NCBI RefSeq assembly: GCF_021729085.1
Contig: NZ_JAJSAR010000001.1
Location: forward strand, 558,001 to 622,000
From: Pseudohongiella sp. O18
GTDB lineage: Bacteria; Pseudomonadota; Gammaproteobacteria; Pseudomonadales; Pseudohongiellaceae
Length of the DNA stretch: 64,000 nt
Direction: 5' to 3'
Part shown: positions 45,038-54,700 of the stretch, one piece after another
Layout: every line of letters starts with the position of its first letter
Numbering within the stretch: position 1 is the first letter of the stretch
Notes under the pieces: model-generated
Told to the model about the DNA's origin: nothing
The model's database searches: none
Seen by the model: the letters and a program-made list of their open reading frames with translations, nothing else
Made by a program: the position numbers and the translations under genes

Positions 45038-46465
45038 ATGAGCAGCAACGACCAGATGTCTGATATCCAGCACACTCCTCGACGCTCGAGCCCACTGTTG
45101 GTGCATGCCATCTGTGGTGTTTTGGCTCTGGCAGGTTCAATGGGCTCACTGGCCCAGAGTGACAACCAGCAGGAGACCGAGGAGCTGGCATCGCTGATGC
45201 AGCGCCATGACGGCGTGGGGCGAACCCTGGAAGACTTTTTTGTTGCATCAATGGAGTTCAGCCCGCGCCTAGAAATTGCTGAAGAGCAGATGAACATTGG
45301 CACGGCGCGTCGCGAAGCGGCCAATGGTCAGCTATTCCCGCAGGTATCGGCCTCTGCCAGCATTTCAGACAACCGCCAGGAGCGCACCGGCGGCGCTCCC
45401 GTTGACTATAGAGGCGAGCGCTATGCCGTTCAGCTTCGCCAGGTACTGTTTGACTGGCGAGTCTTTGCACGACGCGGGCAGGCCTATGCGGTAGAAAACC
45501 AGTACGAAGCCCTGTACTACGCAGAACTGGCGGCGCATCTGTCTGATGTGGCAGAAAGATATTTTGATGTGCTGCAGGCCCAGGATGCACTGGAGTCCAG
45601 CAGGGCCGAGCTGGAAGCGGTTAATAACCAGCTCGCTCAGATTGAACGCATGCATGACCTGCAGATGGTTCAGGTTACTGATCTTTATCAGGCACAGGCA
45701 CAGGCCTCCGCGGTGGCAGCCGAACAGGTGTATTTGAGCAGTGAACTTGAACTGGCAAAAGAAGCTCTCCGATCTGCAACCGGCCTGGCTGTAGGTGAGC
45801 TTTATACGCTGCAGGACACCACCGAATTGCCGCAGATAGACGGTAGTCTGGAAGAGTGGGTCAGCCGCGCCCGCGCCAACAGCCACCAGATTCAGGCTCG
45901 CCAGTATGCCGTAGAGGCGGCTGATGAGCGCGTTTCAGAGCGACGTGGCAACTACATGCCACAGGTAAGTCTGGTCCTGCAACAGCAGCGTTCAGACCTG
46001 GGCTTTGATAACACGCCAATGGCTCGCACGGACACCGGCTATGTTGGTCTGGATGTGTCTATCCCGCTGTTCGCAGGCGGCAGCAATCGCGCTGCGGTCC
46101 GAGAAGCGATAAGCCAGCAGAATATCGCACGCAACGAGCTTCGCCAGGTGCATCTGGATGTCAGTGAGCAGACTCGTTTTGCATTCCTGCGGCTGCAGGC
46201 AGCAGAGCGCCAGATTCGTGCAGCAGAGGCATTGCTGGAATCGCGCGAACTGTCGGCACGTGCCCGGCGCAGAGGTTTTGAACTTGGCACCGTAACAACG
46301 GTGGATGTGCTTGAATCCGTCCGCGATCAGTTTGTTGCGGAGCGCGATCTCCAGCAGATTCGTTATGATTACATCCGCCTCTTATTGAACCTGCAGCGTG
46401 ACGCCGGCACACTGAGCCCGGACGACCTGATTGATATCAGTTCACGCCTGCAGCCCAGCGAATAA
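45038..46465 (+). CDS. TolC-family outer-membrane channel
   Basis: Outer-membrane efflux protein of 475 residues with an N-terminal signal (AICGVLALAGSMGSLAQ). Two tandem OEP repeats are visible; the first has ISDNRQERTGGAPVDYRGERYAVQLRQVLFD in parts, the second GYVGLDVSIPLFAGGSN and the coiled-coil stretches that follow. The 3' tail SRLQPSE is short. It completes the type I system with the ABC and HlyD genes just upstream. The next gene, a matrixin-type protease, is convergent. Confidence 0.94.
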   Translation: MSSNDQMSDIQHTPRRSSPLLVHAICGVLALAGSMGSLAQSDNQQETEELASLMQRHDGVGRTLEDFFVASMEFSPRLEIAEEQMNIGTARREAANGQLFPQVSASASISDNRQERTGGAPVDYRGERYAVQLRQVLFDWRVFARRGQAYAVENQYEALYYAELAAHLSDVAERYFDVLQAQDALESSRAELEAVNNQLAQIERMHDLQMVQVTDLYQAQAQASAVAAEQVYLSSELELAKEALRSATGLAVGELYTLQDTTELPQIDGSLEEWVSRARANSHQIQARQYAVEAADERVSERRGNYMPQVSLVLQQQRSDLGFDNTPMARTDTGYVGLDVSIPLFAGGSNRAAVREAISQQNIARNELRQVHLDVSEQTRFAFLRLQAAERQIRAAEALLESRELSARARRRGFELGTVTTVDVLESVRDQFVAERDLQQIRYDYIRLLLNLQRDAGTLSPDDLIDISSRLQPSE

Positions 46466-46486
46466 CAGTTTTTCCCGAGACAATAA

Positions 46487-47962
46487 TCACTCCACCAGCA
46501 GATTGATTGGCTGCTGGTGGAAGTAGAGTTCATTCGGGTTGCTGTCGACGCCGTAACCAATCAGGAAGTCGATGTCGATGGTGCTTACTCCAATATCTCT
46601 TGCCACAAACTGCTTGAGAATGTCGATGGATTCCACAGCCTGCAGTGTCCTGCGTTCAAAGACTGGCACCAGCTCCAGGTCTGGTCGATATCCGACAAAA
46701 TCACCATTCGGGTGTTTGACCAGAATCTCACCCTCAGGTGTGATACCTGCCACCACCACAAATCCGGGCTGACCCCGGTGGTTCGGGTCCACAGTGATTT
46801 CGCCTTTAACATCGAATCGCTCCGTTGAGCTCACTCTATTGATATACGTCTGCCCATTGTTGCGCGTGACACCACCGCGAAACAAAGCGTTAACCTGCCC
46901 CCCCTGAAAACTCTGCCTGCCATTCAGGGTCAGCATGGATGGGCTTTCATAGGTGACTGACATGCGGTAGTTGCCGGTATTGGTTTCACCACAGGGCGGG
47001 CGCGTATTATTACTGTAGGTGTTGACCAGGATTGCGTACTCGCCGGCCGGAAGATTGGCAGTGACACGCGGTCGACAGGCGCCTGCACTGTTTTCGTCTA
47101 TCTCCAGCACATCCAGTTTCATATCGGCAAGCAGCAAGACACTGTCGAGTCCACCACTCGTAATAGTGTCAAGTGTCACCCTCATTGGCTGATCGACCTG
47201 CAATGTGTAGACATCGACATAACTGTCGTCGGATCCACCCTGTTGCAGATCCTGTATCAGGCAGTCACCCACGTTGAGATCTCCGTAGACCCAGCCGAAT
47301 GTTACAGGGCGGTTCTCACAGTTGCTTATGCCACTGTAAAGAACATTGACTCCTTCGATGTCATCCTGTTGCAAAGTAAAGGTATTGCCGATTGAGGGAT
47401 TCATGATGGCCAGGGCGGTATTCTCGTGCGCCAGCCCCATCACGTGACCCAGCTCATGCAGTGCCACACGGCGGAAGTCAACGACTCGGTCAACGCGTTG
47501 ATTGCCATCATAGGTGTCAAATGGCACATTCGAGTTAAACACAATATCAGCTTCGACAAGATCGGCTGAGCCCAGCGTATTGAACTCGGTAAAGAACACC
47601 GTCACAGCTATTGTCTGACTATTAAACTGGCGACCACAAATGGTACTGCCAAACGCAGCTCCATTTCTGAAGTCAGGTGGCTGCCCGGACCCAGTCTGCC
47701 CAACGCACGGATCCAGAAAGTCAGGAACAATATTGAAGGTAAAGGCAGTCTGATTGGTCCACGATTCAGCTGCCTCCCGATAAGCCTGTGCCCATGGCAC
47801 GCCGCTGGCAGACACGCCCGGGATACCGGTATAGATTGTCGTCCTGGCGCCAGGCCATTTATTCCCCAGAGGATCAAACTCATAGGCGGTGGCAGACATG
47901 ATCAGCAGTCCGCTGGCAGACAGCAGCACCAGGGCCGCCAGCGCTTGTTGTATCTTGCGCAT
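46487..47962 (-). CDS. Secreted matrixin-type (M10) metalloprotease
   Basis: Exported zinc protease of 491 residues. A signal peptide (ALVLLSASGLLIMSATA) leads to a catalytic domain with HELGHVMGLAHE at 169-180 and the Met-turn AIMNPS at about 186-191. These identify a metzincin of the matrixin/M10 type. Later residues form beta-rich regions, one resembling a pre-peptidase C-terminal domain (YVDVYTLQVDQPMRVTLDT), then DVKGEITVDPNHRGQPGFVVV. Its first codon overlaps the stop of the upstream gene, so translation is coupled. Export by the type II system near 57-64 kb is possible but not shown. Confidence 0.88.
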   Translation of the reverse strand: MRKIQQALAALVLLSASGLLIMSATAYEFDPLGNKWPGARTTIYTGIPGVSASGVPWAQAYREAAESWTNQTAFTFNIVPDFLDPCVGQTGSGQPPDFRNGAAFGSTICGRQFNSQTIAVTVFFTEFNTLGSADLVEADIVFNSNVPFDTYDGNQRVDRVVDFRRVALHELGHVMGLAHENTALAIMNPSIGNTFTLQQDDIEGVNVLYSGISNCENRPVTFGWVYGDLNVGDCLIQDLQQGGSDDSYVDVYTLQVDQPMRVTLDTITSGGLDSVLLLADMKLDVLEIDENSAGACRPRVTANLPAGEYAILVNTYSNNTRPPCGETNTGNYRMSVTYESPSMLTLNGRQSFQGGQVNALFRGGVTRNNGQTYINRVSSTERFDVKGEITVDPNHRGQPGFVVVAGITPEGEILVKHPNGDFVGYRPDLELVPVFERRTLQAVESIDILKQFVARDIGVSTIDIDFLIGYGVDSNPNELYFHQQPINLLVE

Positions 47963-48591
47963 CAGGGAGTCCCTCCGCTGCTGTCTCTGGCAATATCACG
48001 AATGCGTGCCTTGAACGCCCCTGGTGTCATGGGCAGCGCATTGCCGTTTAGACCCTGCACCTGCACACCTCGCGCAGTTCCCTCATGCGGAAGAATGATA
48101 AGAGGGGACTGATTGCCTGCCTCCAAAGCGGTGACTGACTGCCCATCTGCCGTTGTGACCTGTGCAGCGGAACTTTCGCCCTTGATAAGATAGTGTCCCT
48201 GCGTCCAGCCAACCAGCGGATGAACCTGTGAGTCATTCAGGGAGTGAACAAAATAGATACCAGTTTCACCGACCTCGGGGACCTGCATTTCCGACACTGT
48301 CATCTGCAGGTTGCCAACACGGCCGCCCAGGAAGCTCAGTTCAATGGCATCACCGGCATAGCTGCCCTTGATGACTTCATCAACGCGAAACTGAACGTAG
48401 GTACTTATGCTGCGTGGCCCTGTCTGACGGGATTCCACTGCAAGAACCTCACCCTGGAAGATCAGCGCTGCGGTGTCAACGACCTGCTCAAAGCGCATCT
48501 GTTCAATCGTTGTTGCTGTGCTGAATGTTGAGAGTAACAACAGGCCTAACGATAACAGGAGTTGACGCAGGCGGATTGTGAGTAGTGACAC
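47962..48591 (-). CDS. Exported protein of unknown function paired with the matrixin gene
   Basis: A 209-residue exported protein with a signal peptide (LLLSLGLLLLSTFSTA). The mature part is beta-rich, with VVDTAALIFQGEVLAVESRQ, YVQFRVDEVIKGSYAGD and VGETGIYFVHSL; this pattern is common in uncharacterised partners of bacterial matrixins. It has no catalytic motif that I can name. The stop overlaps the protease start, so they are one translational unit. A chaperone or inhibitor role is only a guess. Confidence 0.6.
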   Translation of the reverse strand: MSLLTIRLRQLLLSLGLLLLSTFSTATTIEQMRFEQVVDTAALIFQGEVLAVESRQTGPRSISTYVQFRVDEVIKGSYAGDAIELSFLGGRVGNLQMTVSEMQVPEVGETGIYFVHSLNDSQVHPLVGWTQGHYLIKGESSAAQVTTADGQSVTALEAGNQSPLIILPHEGTARGVQVQGLNGNALPMTPGAFKARIRDIARDSSGGTP

Positions 48592-48626
48592 GTTAAATTA
48601 CCTCCTGCAGGGGAAAGTCTTGTGTG

Positions 48627-49502
48627 CTAGGCCATTGCGGCAATGACATCGACCAGTTCATGCCGCCAGTGTCGGGGCGACACGTCCAGGACAGCCAGCG
48701 TCTGTGACTTGTCGAGCACACTGTAAGGTGGGCGTTTGGCTGGCGTTGGGTAGTCGCTCGCCGGAATCGCCGCTATTGGTATTCGTTTGTCCAACAGGCC
48801 TGCCTTGACTGCCTCGTCCTGAATCGCAACAGCAAAATCGTACCAGCTCGCAACACCGGCGTCGCTCCAGTGCAGAGTGCCGACTGGCCGTATCTGCAGC
48901 GCCGATTCGATGCAACGCGCCAGACCCCATGTCGAGGACGGCGTGCCAATCTGGTCTGTTACTACTTTAAGAACGTCTCGGTCAGCCATTAATTTCAACA
49001 TGGTCTTAAGAAAATTCCGGCCGAACTGCGAATAAACCCACGAAGTTCTCAGAACCAGGCTGTGTTTTGGCGCCAGATAACGAACATGCAGCTCTCCTTC
49101 GAGCTTGGTGCGCCCATAGATGCTCAATGGGTCCGTCTGATCGTCTGGTGTGTAGGGGCGGTGATTGCGCCCGCTGAATACAAAGTCGGTCGATATCTGC
49201 AGCAGCCAGGTATCATTCTCGGCCGCCCATCGTGCCAGGTTTTTGGGACCGGTTGCATTTGCGGCACGCGCGACCAGGTCATCTGTCTCTGCAGCATCGA
49301 CGGCTGTATAGGCTGCCGCGTTGATGATGGCGTCTGGCTTGATATCCGTCAGATGCCTGCGCAAGGCGGTTTCATCACTGATATCCAGCTCCGCATGTGT
49401 TATCGGAATGATCTGATAACGTTCGGCCGACAGGTACTGCTGCAGGGTCTGCCCCAGCTGGCCGCCGGCGCCAGTTAAAGCGACTTTAAGTGGCTGGCTC
49501 AT
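48627..49502 (-). CDS. rmlD: dTDP-4-dehydrorhamnose reductase
   Basis: SDR enzyme that makes the last step to dTDP-L-rhamnose. The 291-residue protein has the Rossmann start VALTGAGGQLGQTLQ, then NAAAYTAVDAAE, STDFVFSG, and the catalytic YGRTKLEGE (Tyr-x-x-x-Lys). The start overlaps the rmlC stop by one base (TGATG), so translation is coupled. It is the final gene of the rml run; the next gene downstream has an unrelated function. Confidence 0.96.
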   Translation of the reverse strand: MSQPLKVALTGAGGQLGQTLQQYLSAERYQIIPITHAELDISDETALRRHLTDIKPDAIINAAAYTAVDAAETDDLVARAANATGPKNLARWAAENDTWLLQISTDFVFSGRNHRPYTPDDQTDPLSIYGRTKLEGELHVRYLAPKHSLVLRTSWVYSQFGRNFLKTMLKLMADRDVLKVVTDQIGTPSSTWGLARCIESALQIRPVGTLHWSDAGVASWYDFAVAIQDEAVKAGLLDKRIPIAAIPASDYPTPAKRPPYSVLDKSQTLAVLDVSPRHWRHELVDVIAAMA

Positions 49503-50065
49503 CAGGAACCCTGCTTTTGATATTTGGGAGCATCGGTAAAGCTCAGCGCCTTGCTGTCCTTGCCCGACAGTACCGGTTCACCCGCGCCAGCCACCAACGG
49601 CCATTTTATTCCCAGTGCCGGGTCGTTCCACATCAGACTGAACTCATCTTCAGGAGCATAATAATCGGTACACTTGTACACCATTTCGGCACTGTCGCTG
49701 ATCACATAGAACCCATGTGCAAAACCAGGCGGCACCCAAAGCTGGTGTTTGTTGTCTGCGGACAGAACACAACCCACGCTTTGCCCAAAGGTCGGAGAGC
49801 CCTCGCGCATATCCACAGCCACGTCATAGATTTCACCCGACACCACGCGCACCAGTTTGCCCTGGGGCTGGCGGAGCTGATAGTGCAGACCGCGCAGAAT
49901 GCCCTGCGCTGACTTGCTGTGGTTGTCCTGTACAAATCTCAGCCCAGGCAGCAGTTCATCGAAGATAGACTGTCGAAACGTTTCCATAAAAAAGCCGCGG
50001 TGATCACCAAAAACAGCCGGTTCCAGCAGCAGGACATCAGGAATATGTGTAGGGGTTACTTTCAT
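49502..50065 (-). CDS. rmlC: dTDP-4-dehydrorhamnose 3,5-epimerase
   Basis: Cupin epimerase of 187 residues acting on the dTDP-4-keto-6-deoxyglucose intermediate. Signatures: FGDHRGFFMETFRQ, QDNHSKSAQGILRGLHYQ with the catalytic histidine, VRVVSGEIYDVAVDMREGSPTFG, and WVPPGFAHGFYV. Length is normal. It lies 59 bases after rmlA and overlaps rmlD. Confidence 0.97.
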   Translation of the reverse strand: MKVTPTHIPDVLLLEPAVFGDHRGFFMETFRQSIFDELLPGLRFVQDNHSKSAQGILRGLHYQLRQPQGKLVRVVSGEIYDVAVDMREGSPTFGQSVGCVLSADNKHQLWVPPGFAHGFYVISDSAEMVYKCTDYYAPEDEFSLMWNDPALGIKWPLVAGAGEPVLSGKDSKALSFTDAPKYQKQGS

Positions 50066-50124
50066 TGCGTTGCCTTGTTGATGCAGTTTGGCTGACGATA
50101 TTTTTTGGCGCTGTTCTGGGACAC

Positions 50125-51024
50125 TCAGTCGCGAATCAGATTCAACAGGTACTGTCCATAGCCGCTCTTGGCCAGCGGCGCCGCCAGCGCGCGCAGCTGA
50201 GTAGCGTCAATGTATCCGTTGCTGTACGCGATCTCTTCCGGACAGGCAATTTTTAATCCCTGCCGCTCTTCCAGTACCCGAATAAAGTTTGCCGCATCGA
50301 GCAGGGACTGGACTGTGCCGGTATCAAGCCATGCCGTACCACGATTAAAAAGCTCTACCTGGAGCTGACCGCGGGAAAGATAGGTTTTGTTGACGTCCGT
50401 AATCTCCAGCTCGCCACGGGCGGAGGGCTTGATTGTCTTGGCGATCTCCACGACTTCGTTATCGTACAGATACAGGCCTGTAACTGCGTAGTTGGACTTG
50501 GGTTTTGCCGGCTTTTCTTCCAGATCGATTGCGGTATTGTTTTCATCCAGAGCGACAACACCATAGCGCTCCGGATCGTTTACATAGTAAGCAAATACAG
50601 TGGCACCCGATTTCTGCTGCACCGCACGCTGCAGTTTTTCTTCGAGTGAATTGCCGTAGAAAATATTGTCGCCAAGTATCAGGCACACACTGTCATTGCC
50701 AATAAATTCTTCACCGATCAAAAAAGCCTGGGCCAGTCCATCTGGACTGGGCTGCACCGCATACTGCAGATTGATTCCCCAGCGGCTGCCGTCACCCAGC
50801 AGATGCTCGTATAGATGCAGGTCAGCCGGCGTGGTAATGATCAGGATGTCGCGGATACCAGCCTGCATCAGTGTGCAGAGCGGGTAATAGATCATCGGTT
50901 TGTCATAAACAGGCATCAGCTGCTTGCTGACCGAAATGGTCATTGGGTGCAGACGGGTACCCGTGCCGCCAGCCAGAATTATTCCCTTGGTTGTATGTGT
51001 CGATGTCGGCACAGACTGAGTCAT
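50125..51024 (-). CDS. rmlA: Glucose-1-phosphate thymidylyltransferase
   Basis: Makes dTDP-glucose from dTTP and glucose-1-phosphate. From ATG 51024 it has 299 residues, with AAGGA seven bases upstream. Signatures: [45 protein letters not shown] and [15 protein letters not shown] longer frame to 51048 overlaps the end of the upstream epimerase gene and is not chosen. The pathway enzyme rmlB (4,6-dehydratase) is not in the window. Confidence 0.97.
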   Translation of the reverse strand: MTQSVPTSTHTTKGIILAGGTGTRLHPMTISVSKQLMPVYDKPMIYYPLCTLMQAGIRDILIITTPADLHLYEHLLGDGSRWGINLQYAVQPSPDGLAQAFLIGEEFIGNDSVCLILGDNIFYGNSLEEKLQRAVQQKSGATVFAYYVNDPERYGVVALDENNTAIDLEEKPAKPKSNYAVTGLYLYDNEVVEIAKTIKPSARGELEITDVNKTYLSRGQLQVELFNRGTAWLDTGTVQSLLDAANFIRVLEERQGLKIACPEEIAYSNGYIDATQLRALAAPLAKSGYGQYLLNLIRD

Positions 51025-51028
51025 GGTT

Positions 51029-51952
51029 CTATCCTTGTGACGTTGCACTGTCAGCGATGATGGACGGCAGTAACTGGTAGAAAGTCAAACGCGGATTATA
51101 GCCCAGTTCTTGACGACTTGCTGAGCCGTCAACGTGATTCGGGCGTGATAGCGCACGCCAGGTGCGAAGCCCGGGAGCATTGCGCAGTGGCAGCAGCCTA
51201 CCCGCCACTTCCAGCAGCAGTGCGCCAGCGAAAAACAGCCACCTGGGCGTGGCAAACGTCGCGGGCGGCTTGCCAAGCGCGTCTCGCATGGCCTGCTCAA
51301 TACCCTTGATCGTGTAATGCTGATCATCAGAAACCGCATATACTGGCGCGCGGGAGGGAACCGAACGCTCAAGCGCAGCGGCTGCCAGCACCAGCACCTG
51401 ACACAGATCCTGAACGCCGATCAACGAAATTGCCTGCTGAAAGTCCGGCAGAGGAGGCATCACACCCTTCTGGATCAGCCTGAGCAGGCTCATCAGATTG
51501 CCTTTCATGCCAACCCCATACACGCTGGCTGGTCTGATGATGGTCACAGCAATCCTGCCCTGCTCATGGGCAGCCATCAGCTGCTGTTCGGCCTGAAATT
51601 TGGCATCTCCGTATGCAGTGCGCGGCTGGTCATGGGCGGGATCAGCCAGAATGCTGCTGACATACACGAATCGTGAAACACCAGCCTCGATGGCGGCCTC
51701 CAGCAGATTGACCGTCCCTTCGACGTTGGTCTGATAGATCAGTTGCGTCCGCGCATGATTCACGTGCGCATAGGCGGCAAGGTGGTAGATGCAATCAACC
51801 CCCTTCACCACGGTGACCAGTGATTCGGGACGGGTCAGGTCCTGAGTCGGACGCTGCAGTACACTGACAGCATCACCCTGAGACTGCAGCATGGGCACCA
51901 GGTGTCGCCCCACAAATCCGCTACCGCCTGTCACCAGCACGCGAGAGCTCAT
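51029..51952 (-). CDS. NAD-dependent sugar epimerase/dehydratase
   Basis: Extended SDR protein of 307 residues. It has the NAD motif [12 protein letters not shown], then [17 protein letters not shown], and the active Tyr-x-x-x-Lys as YGDAK. It is of the UDP-glucose 4-epimerase class, but the nucleotide sugar is unknown. The stop is just four bases before the rmlA start, and its own start overlaps the glycosyltransferase stop, so it belongs to the surface glycan operon. A 4,6-dehydratase activity cannot be excluded, but the sequence lacks the clear RmlB marks. Confidence 0.85.
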   Translation of the reverse strand: MSSRVLVTGGSGFVGRHLVPMLQSQGDAVSVLQRPTQDLTRPESLVTVVKGVDCIYHLAAYAHVNHARTQLIYQTNVEGTVNLLEAAIEAGVSRFVYVSSILADPAHDQPRTAYGDAKFQAEQQLMAAHEQGRIAVTIIRPASVYGVGMKGNLMSLLRLIQKGVMPPLPDFQQAISLIGVQDLCQVLVLAAAALERSVPSRAPVYAVSDDQHYTIKGIEQAMRDALGKPPATFATPRWLFFAGALLLEVAGRLLPLRNAPGLRTWRALSRPNHVDGSASRQELGYNPRLTFYQLLPSIIADSATSQG

Positions 51953-52806
51953 GTCCAGCGCCAGCCGTGCGTGTTAAAAAATCGCAGCGCTGAGCGCCCG
52001 AACATGCCGATGTGTCGCAGGCCTTTTTTGGCACTGTTGCCACCCAGGTGCGTGATTCGCATTCCCGGCAGATAGGTCAGGCTGCCCAGGCGATGCGCTC
52101 GAAGCGCCAGATCGAAGTCTTCGAAGTACAGGAAATAGCGCGGATCAAAACCATTCAGTGATTTGAGCGTTGTCAGCCTGAACAGCATGAAACAGCCACT
52201 GATAACGGGAATGTCCTCGCTGGGCCGGTCGTCGGGGAGGTCCTGCATGTCGTAGTGCGCCAGTCGCTCGTGGAAGCGCTGCTTGACTGCCTCCGGCGCA
52301 AAGCCGCGCAGCAGAAAGTCGAGCACGCTGGGGTAGCGTTTGCAGGCAGAGGCTGAGCCTCCATGACCGTCACTGATTGATGGCGCCACTGCGACTGTGC
52401 GCTGATGCGACTGCAGCCAGGCGACACCGACACAGAGCGTGTCCGGCTGCACAATCACGTCCGGATTCAGAATCAGGTACAGGTCGTTTCCGGCGTCAGC
52501 CAGTTGCTGTGCATGCGACAGCCCAAGATTGTGACCGCGACCGTAACCCAGATTGCCATGACCGGTGATCAGCTCCCCCTCCAGCCCAGTCTCACGCCAC
52601 CCATCCAGCACATCACGCAAGGGCATGACATTACTGTCGGAATCTCCGTTATCGATGAGATACAGCTGACAGGCAGAAAGGTGCCGCTGCTGCAATGCCT
52701 GCTGGGCGGCTGTTGCCAGTGACTGCAGCGTCTGCCGCAATACCTGCGTATCCAGGGTATGAACAACAATCGACACACAGAGTCTGGGAGGGCGGCTCTG
52801 GCTCAC
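51949..52806 (-). CDS. Glycosyltransferase family 2 (rhamnosyltransferase-like)
   Basis: Cytoplasmic sugar transferase of 285 residues. The GT-A fold starts with VSIVVHTLDTQVLRQTLQSL, has YLIDNGDSDSN and LILNPDVIVQPDTL, the DXD-like site, and FLYFEDFDLALRAHRLG, which is usual for rhamnosyl-type transferases. With the rml genes next to it, dTDP-rhamnose is a likely donor. The start is GTG 52806; there is a short overlap (ATGA) with the following epimerase. Confidence 0.9.
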   Translation of the reverse strand: MSQSRPPRLCVSIVVHTLDTQVLRQTLQSLATAAQQALQQRHLSACQLYLIDNGDSDSNVMPLRDVLDGWRETGLEGELITGHGNLGYGRGHNLGLSHAQQLADAGNDLYLILNPDVIVQPDTLCVGVAWLQSHQRTVAVAPSISDGHGGSASACKRYPSVLDFLLRGFAPEAVKQRFHERLAHYDMQDLPDDRPSEDIPVISGCFMLFRLTTLKSLNGFDPRYFLYFEDFDLALRAHRLGSLTYLPGMRITHLGGNSAKKGLRHIGMFGRSALRFFNTHGWRWT

Positions 52807-52894
52807 GTCGCGCGAAATCTCAATGGGGACAGGGAATCTGCAGTGAGAACCGTTGCATCAGCCGTCACCAGGCTAGTGTTTTCTGGTCGGCGTG

Positions 52895-53707
52895 TCACTG
52901 GGAATTTGGCTCCGCAGGCACTATCCGGTCGCCGAAGGGAGTGCGCACCAGACGGGCTCCCTCGGGTACATCGGCCGGGTCGATACGACGCGGCCGGAAT
53001 CTCGATTCTTCGGTTCGGCGGACGGCTGCGTCCGGGTCACTGCGCTCTCTGGCAGCACGCAGGGCTGCGGCAAACGGGTTTTCCGGCTGCTCCTCAGCAC
53101 TATCTTCACTACGTCGATCACGGCGACCGCCTCTGTCTTCAGATGACTCCTCCGCTGATTGCGCCGGTGCCTGGGTCGCTATTGGAGCGGCTGTTGCCAG
53201 CTGCAGGCGGGATACGTTGCTACCCACGCAGGTGACACCTTCATCGGGATCTGCATAACAGGAGTTGCCTGCGGGATGCTGAATTATCAACTGGCGATTG
53301 GCCACTTCATCCACAAAGTGGCCGGGATAGCCGGGGATCTCTGCGCGCGCGTCCATCGACCCGCTCGACTCGTCCGGCAGCGGAACCACCAGGGTTTCTC
53401 CGTTCTGCAGGCGCAGGCGCACCTGACGCTTGCTGCCAAACTGGCTGGTACCGACCAGGGTAAACTGTGGTCCACCGCTGCGTGATGTCGTGTCAGGCGC
53501 GGGGGCAGGGGAGTCTGCTGCAGAAGCGCTTGCCTCGATCGGCTCAAACAGGCGAAGCAGTTCGTTGCTCGTCGGCGATGCTGTAGCCGACTGTTGACCG
53601 GCCACGGAGTCCGGCGTCAGGTCTGTAAACAGTTCCGTTTCCTGGGCGTGAGCATGCACAGCGCTGATCAGCGCCGCCAGCATCATCATTAGGGCCCTCA
53701 GCATCAT
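52895..53707 (-). CDS. Exported protein of unknown function
   Basis: A 270-residue protein with a signal peptide (LRALMMMLAALISAVHAHAQ). The mature part has a low-complexity Ser/Ala/Pro stretch, a compact central region (VGTSQFGSKRQVRLRLQNGE, ARAEIPGYPGHFVDEV) and a second charged low-complexity segment with many Arg and Glu. One Cys pair occurs near SCYADPDEGVTCVG. No family was recognised. It lies between the PIG-L and glycosyltransferase genes, with gaps of about 100 bases on either side, so the link with the glycan is uncertain. Confidence 0.6.
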   Translation of the reverse strand: MMLRALMMMLAALISAVHAHAQETELFTDLTPDSVAGQQSATASPTSNELLRLFEPIEASASAADSPAPAPDTTSRSGGPQFTLVGTSQFGSKRQVRLRLQNGETLVVPLPDESSGSMDARAEIPGYPGHFVDEVANRQLIIQHPAGNSCYADPDEGVTCVGSNVSRLQLATAAPIATQAPAQSAEESSEDRGGRRDRRSEDSAEEQPENPFAAALRAARERSDPDAAVRRTEESRFRPRRIDPADVPEGARLVRTPFGDRIVPAEPNSQ

Positions 53708-53814
53708 TCTGACTCCTGTCAGCGAACTGACTGTCCGGGTACATCATGACCGCCCCGGACCAAGCGGTACTTGAACATTGTTACGTTAACGGCTTTTTTA
53801 TTTGTCGTGCAAGC

Positions 53815-54585
53815 TTACGGTTTAGTTTGCCCACGTTCAAAATATCTGGCTACTGCCTGCTGGGTCAATGCCTCCAGAGACTCTGTCAGCATGCCCGGAT
53901 CATATCGATTAAACGACTCGACATACTTCACCTCCGCACTCATGGAGAAGGTTCGCGCCTTGTTCAGGGCCAGAATCAGTTCAGGATAGTTATTCTGGCT
54001 GTTCTGGCTGGCGTAGACAGCCATGGCCTGCTGCTTGGCCTTGATGGTCGAGGTGATATCAATCAGCCGGTTAACGGGGCTCTGTACACTGATCTCATAG
54101 GACCATACCTCAGGCAGATGACCACGCCAGGCGCGCAGCTGCAAGCGCTGCACGGCTGCCCAGACCAGCTGCGCGGTGACCCGATGGTCAGGGTGGAGCT
54201 CCAGTACGCCGGGGAAAAATACCGTGGCTGCCTGCAGATCGATCAGCGCGCCAGCGATCTGCTCTACCACCACATCGTCCATCTTCAGACCCCGGTCCGC
54301 ATGATCCCAGGTCTGCACGCTGCTGACGCCGAGTACATCGCAGGCCTGCTGCACTTCCGTTTTGCGCTGCGCCACCAGGGCCTGCTGGTCATCAGGATTG
54401 GTGGCACCGCCCAGCGCGCCATCTGTCAATACTATGACATGAGTCGCCATACCCTGCAGCGCAGCAAGGCGCAGCGCCCCACCCATGCCAAAGGTTTCAT
54501 CGTCGGCATGCGGCGCAAAAACAACCCAGGGCGCCGGCGGCAGATCGGATACGTGAAAGGGGACCAATATGTTTTCAGGATTCAT
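53815..54585 (-). CDS. PIG-L/LmbE-family deacetylase
   Basis: A 256-residue hydrolase with the PIG-L zinc motif as APHADDETFGMGG (residues about 24-36) and the second ligand site LHPDHRVT. Members remove acetyl groups from N-acetylated sugars or related compounds. It is next to sugar genes on the same strand and divergent from the Wzm/Wzt exporter, so a part in polysaccharide modification is likely. The substrate is unknown. The cytoplasmic location follows from the absence of a signal peptide. Confidence 0.88.
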   Translation of the reverse strand: MNPENILVPFHVSDLPPAPWVVFAPHADDETFGMGGALRLAALQGMATHVIVLTDGALGGATNPDDQQALVAQRKTEVQQACDVLGVSSVQTWDHADRGLKMDDVVVEQIAGALIDLQAATVFFPGVLELHPDHRVTAQLVWAAVQRLQLRAWRGHLPEVWSYEISVQSPVNRLIDITSTIKAKQQAMAVYASQNSQNNYPELILALNKARTFSMSAEVKYVESFNRYDPGMLTESLEALTQQAVARYFERGQTKP

Positions 54586-54700
54586 GGCGCGGATTGTAGG
54601 CGGTTTTGCCGGTTTTTTTTAGCGTTTTGTGGAGATTGAGGCGCTTTCGTGGTTAAATCTGCGCCCTTCTGGAGTGAAATTATCATCGTTGATTGCTGCT

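Noticed and set aside
53746-54639. Plus-strand frame of 297 codons over the PIG-L gene
   Set aside because: The opposite strand encodes a clear PIG-L enzyme with both metal motifs; this frame has none and is a shadow.
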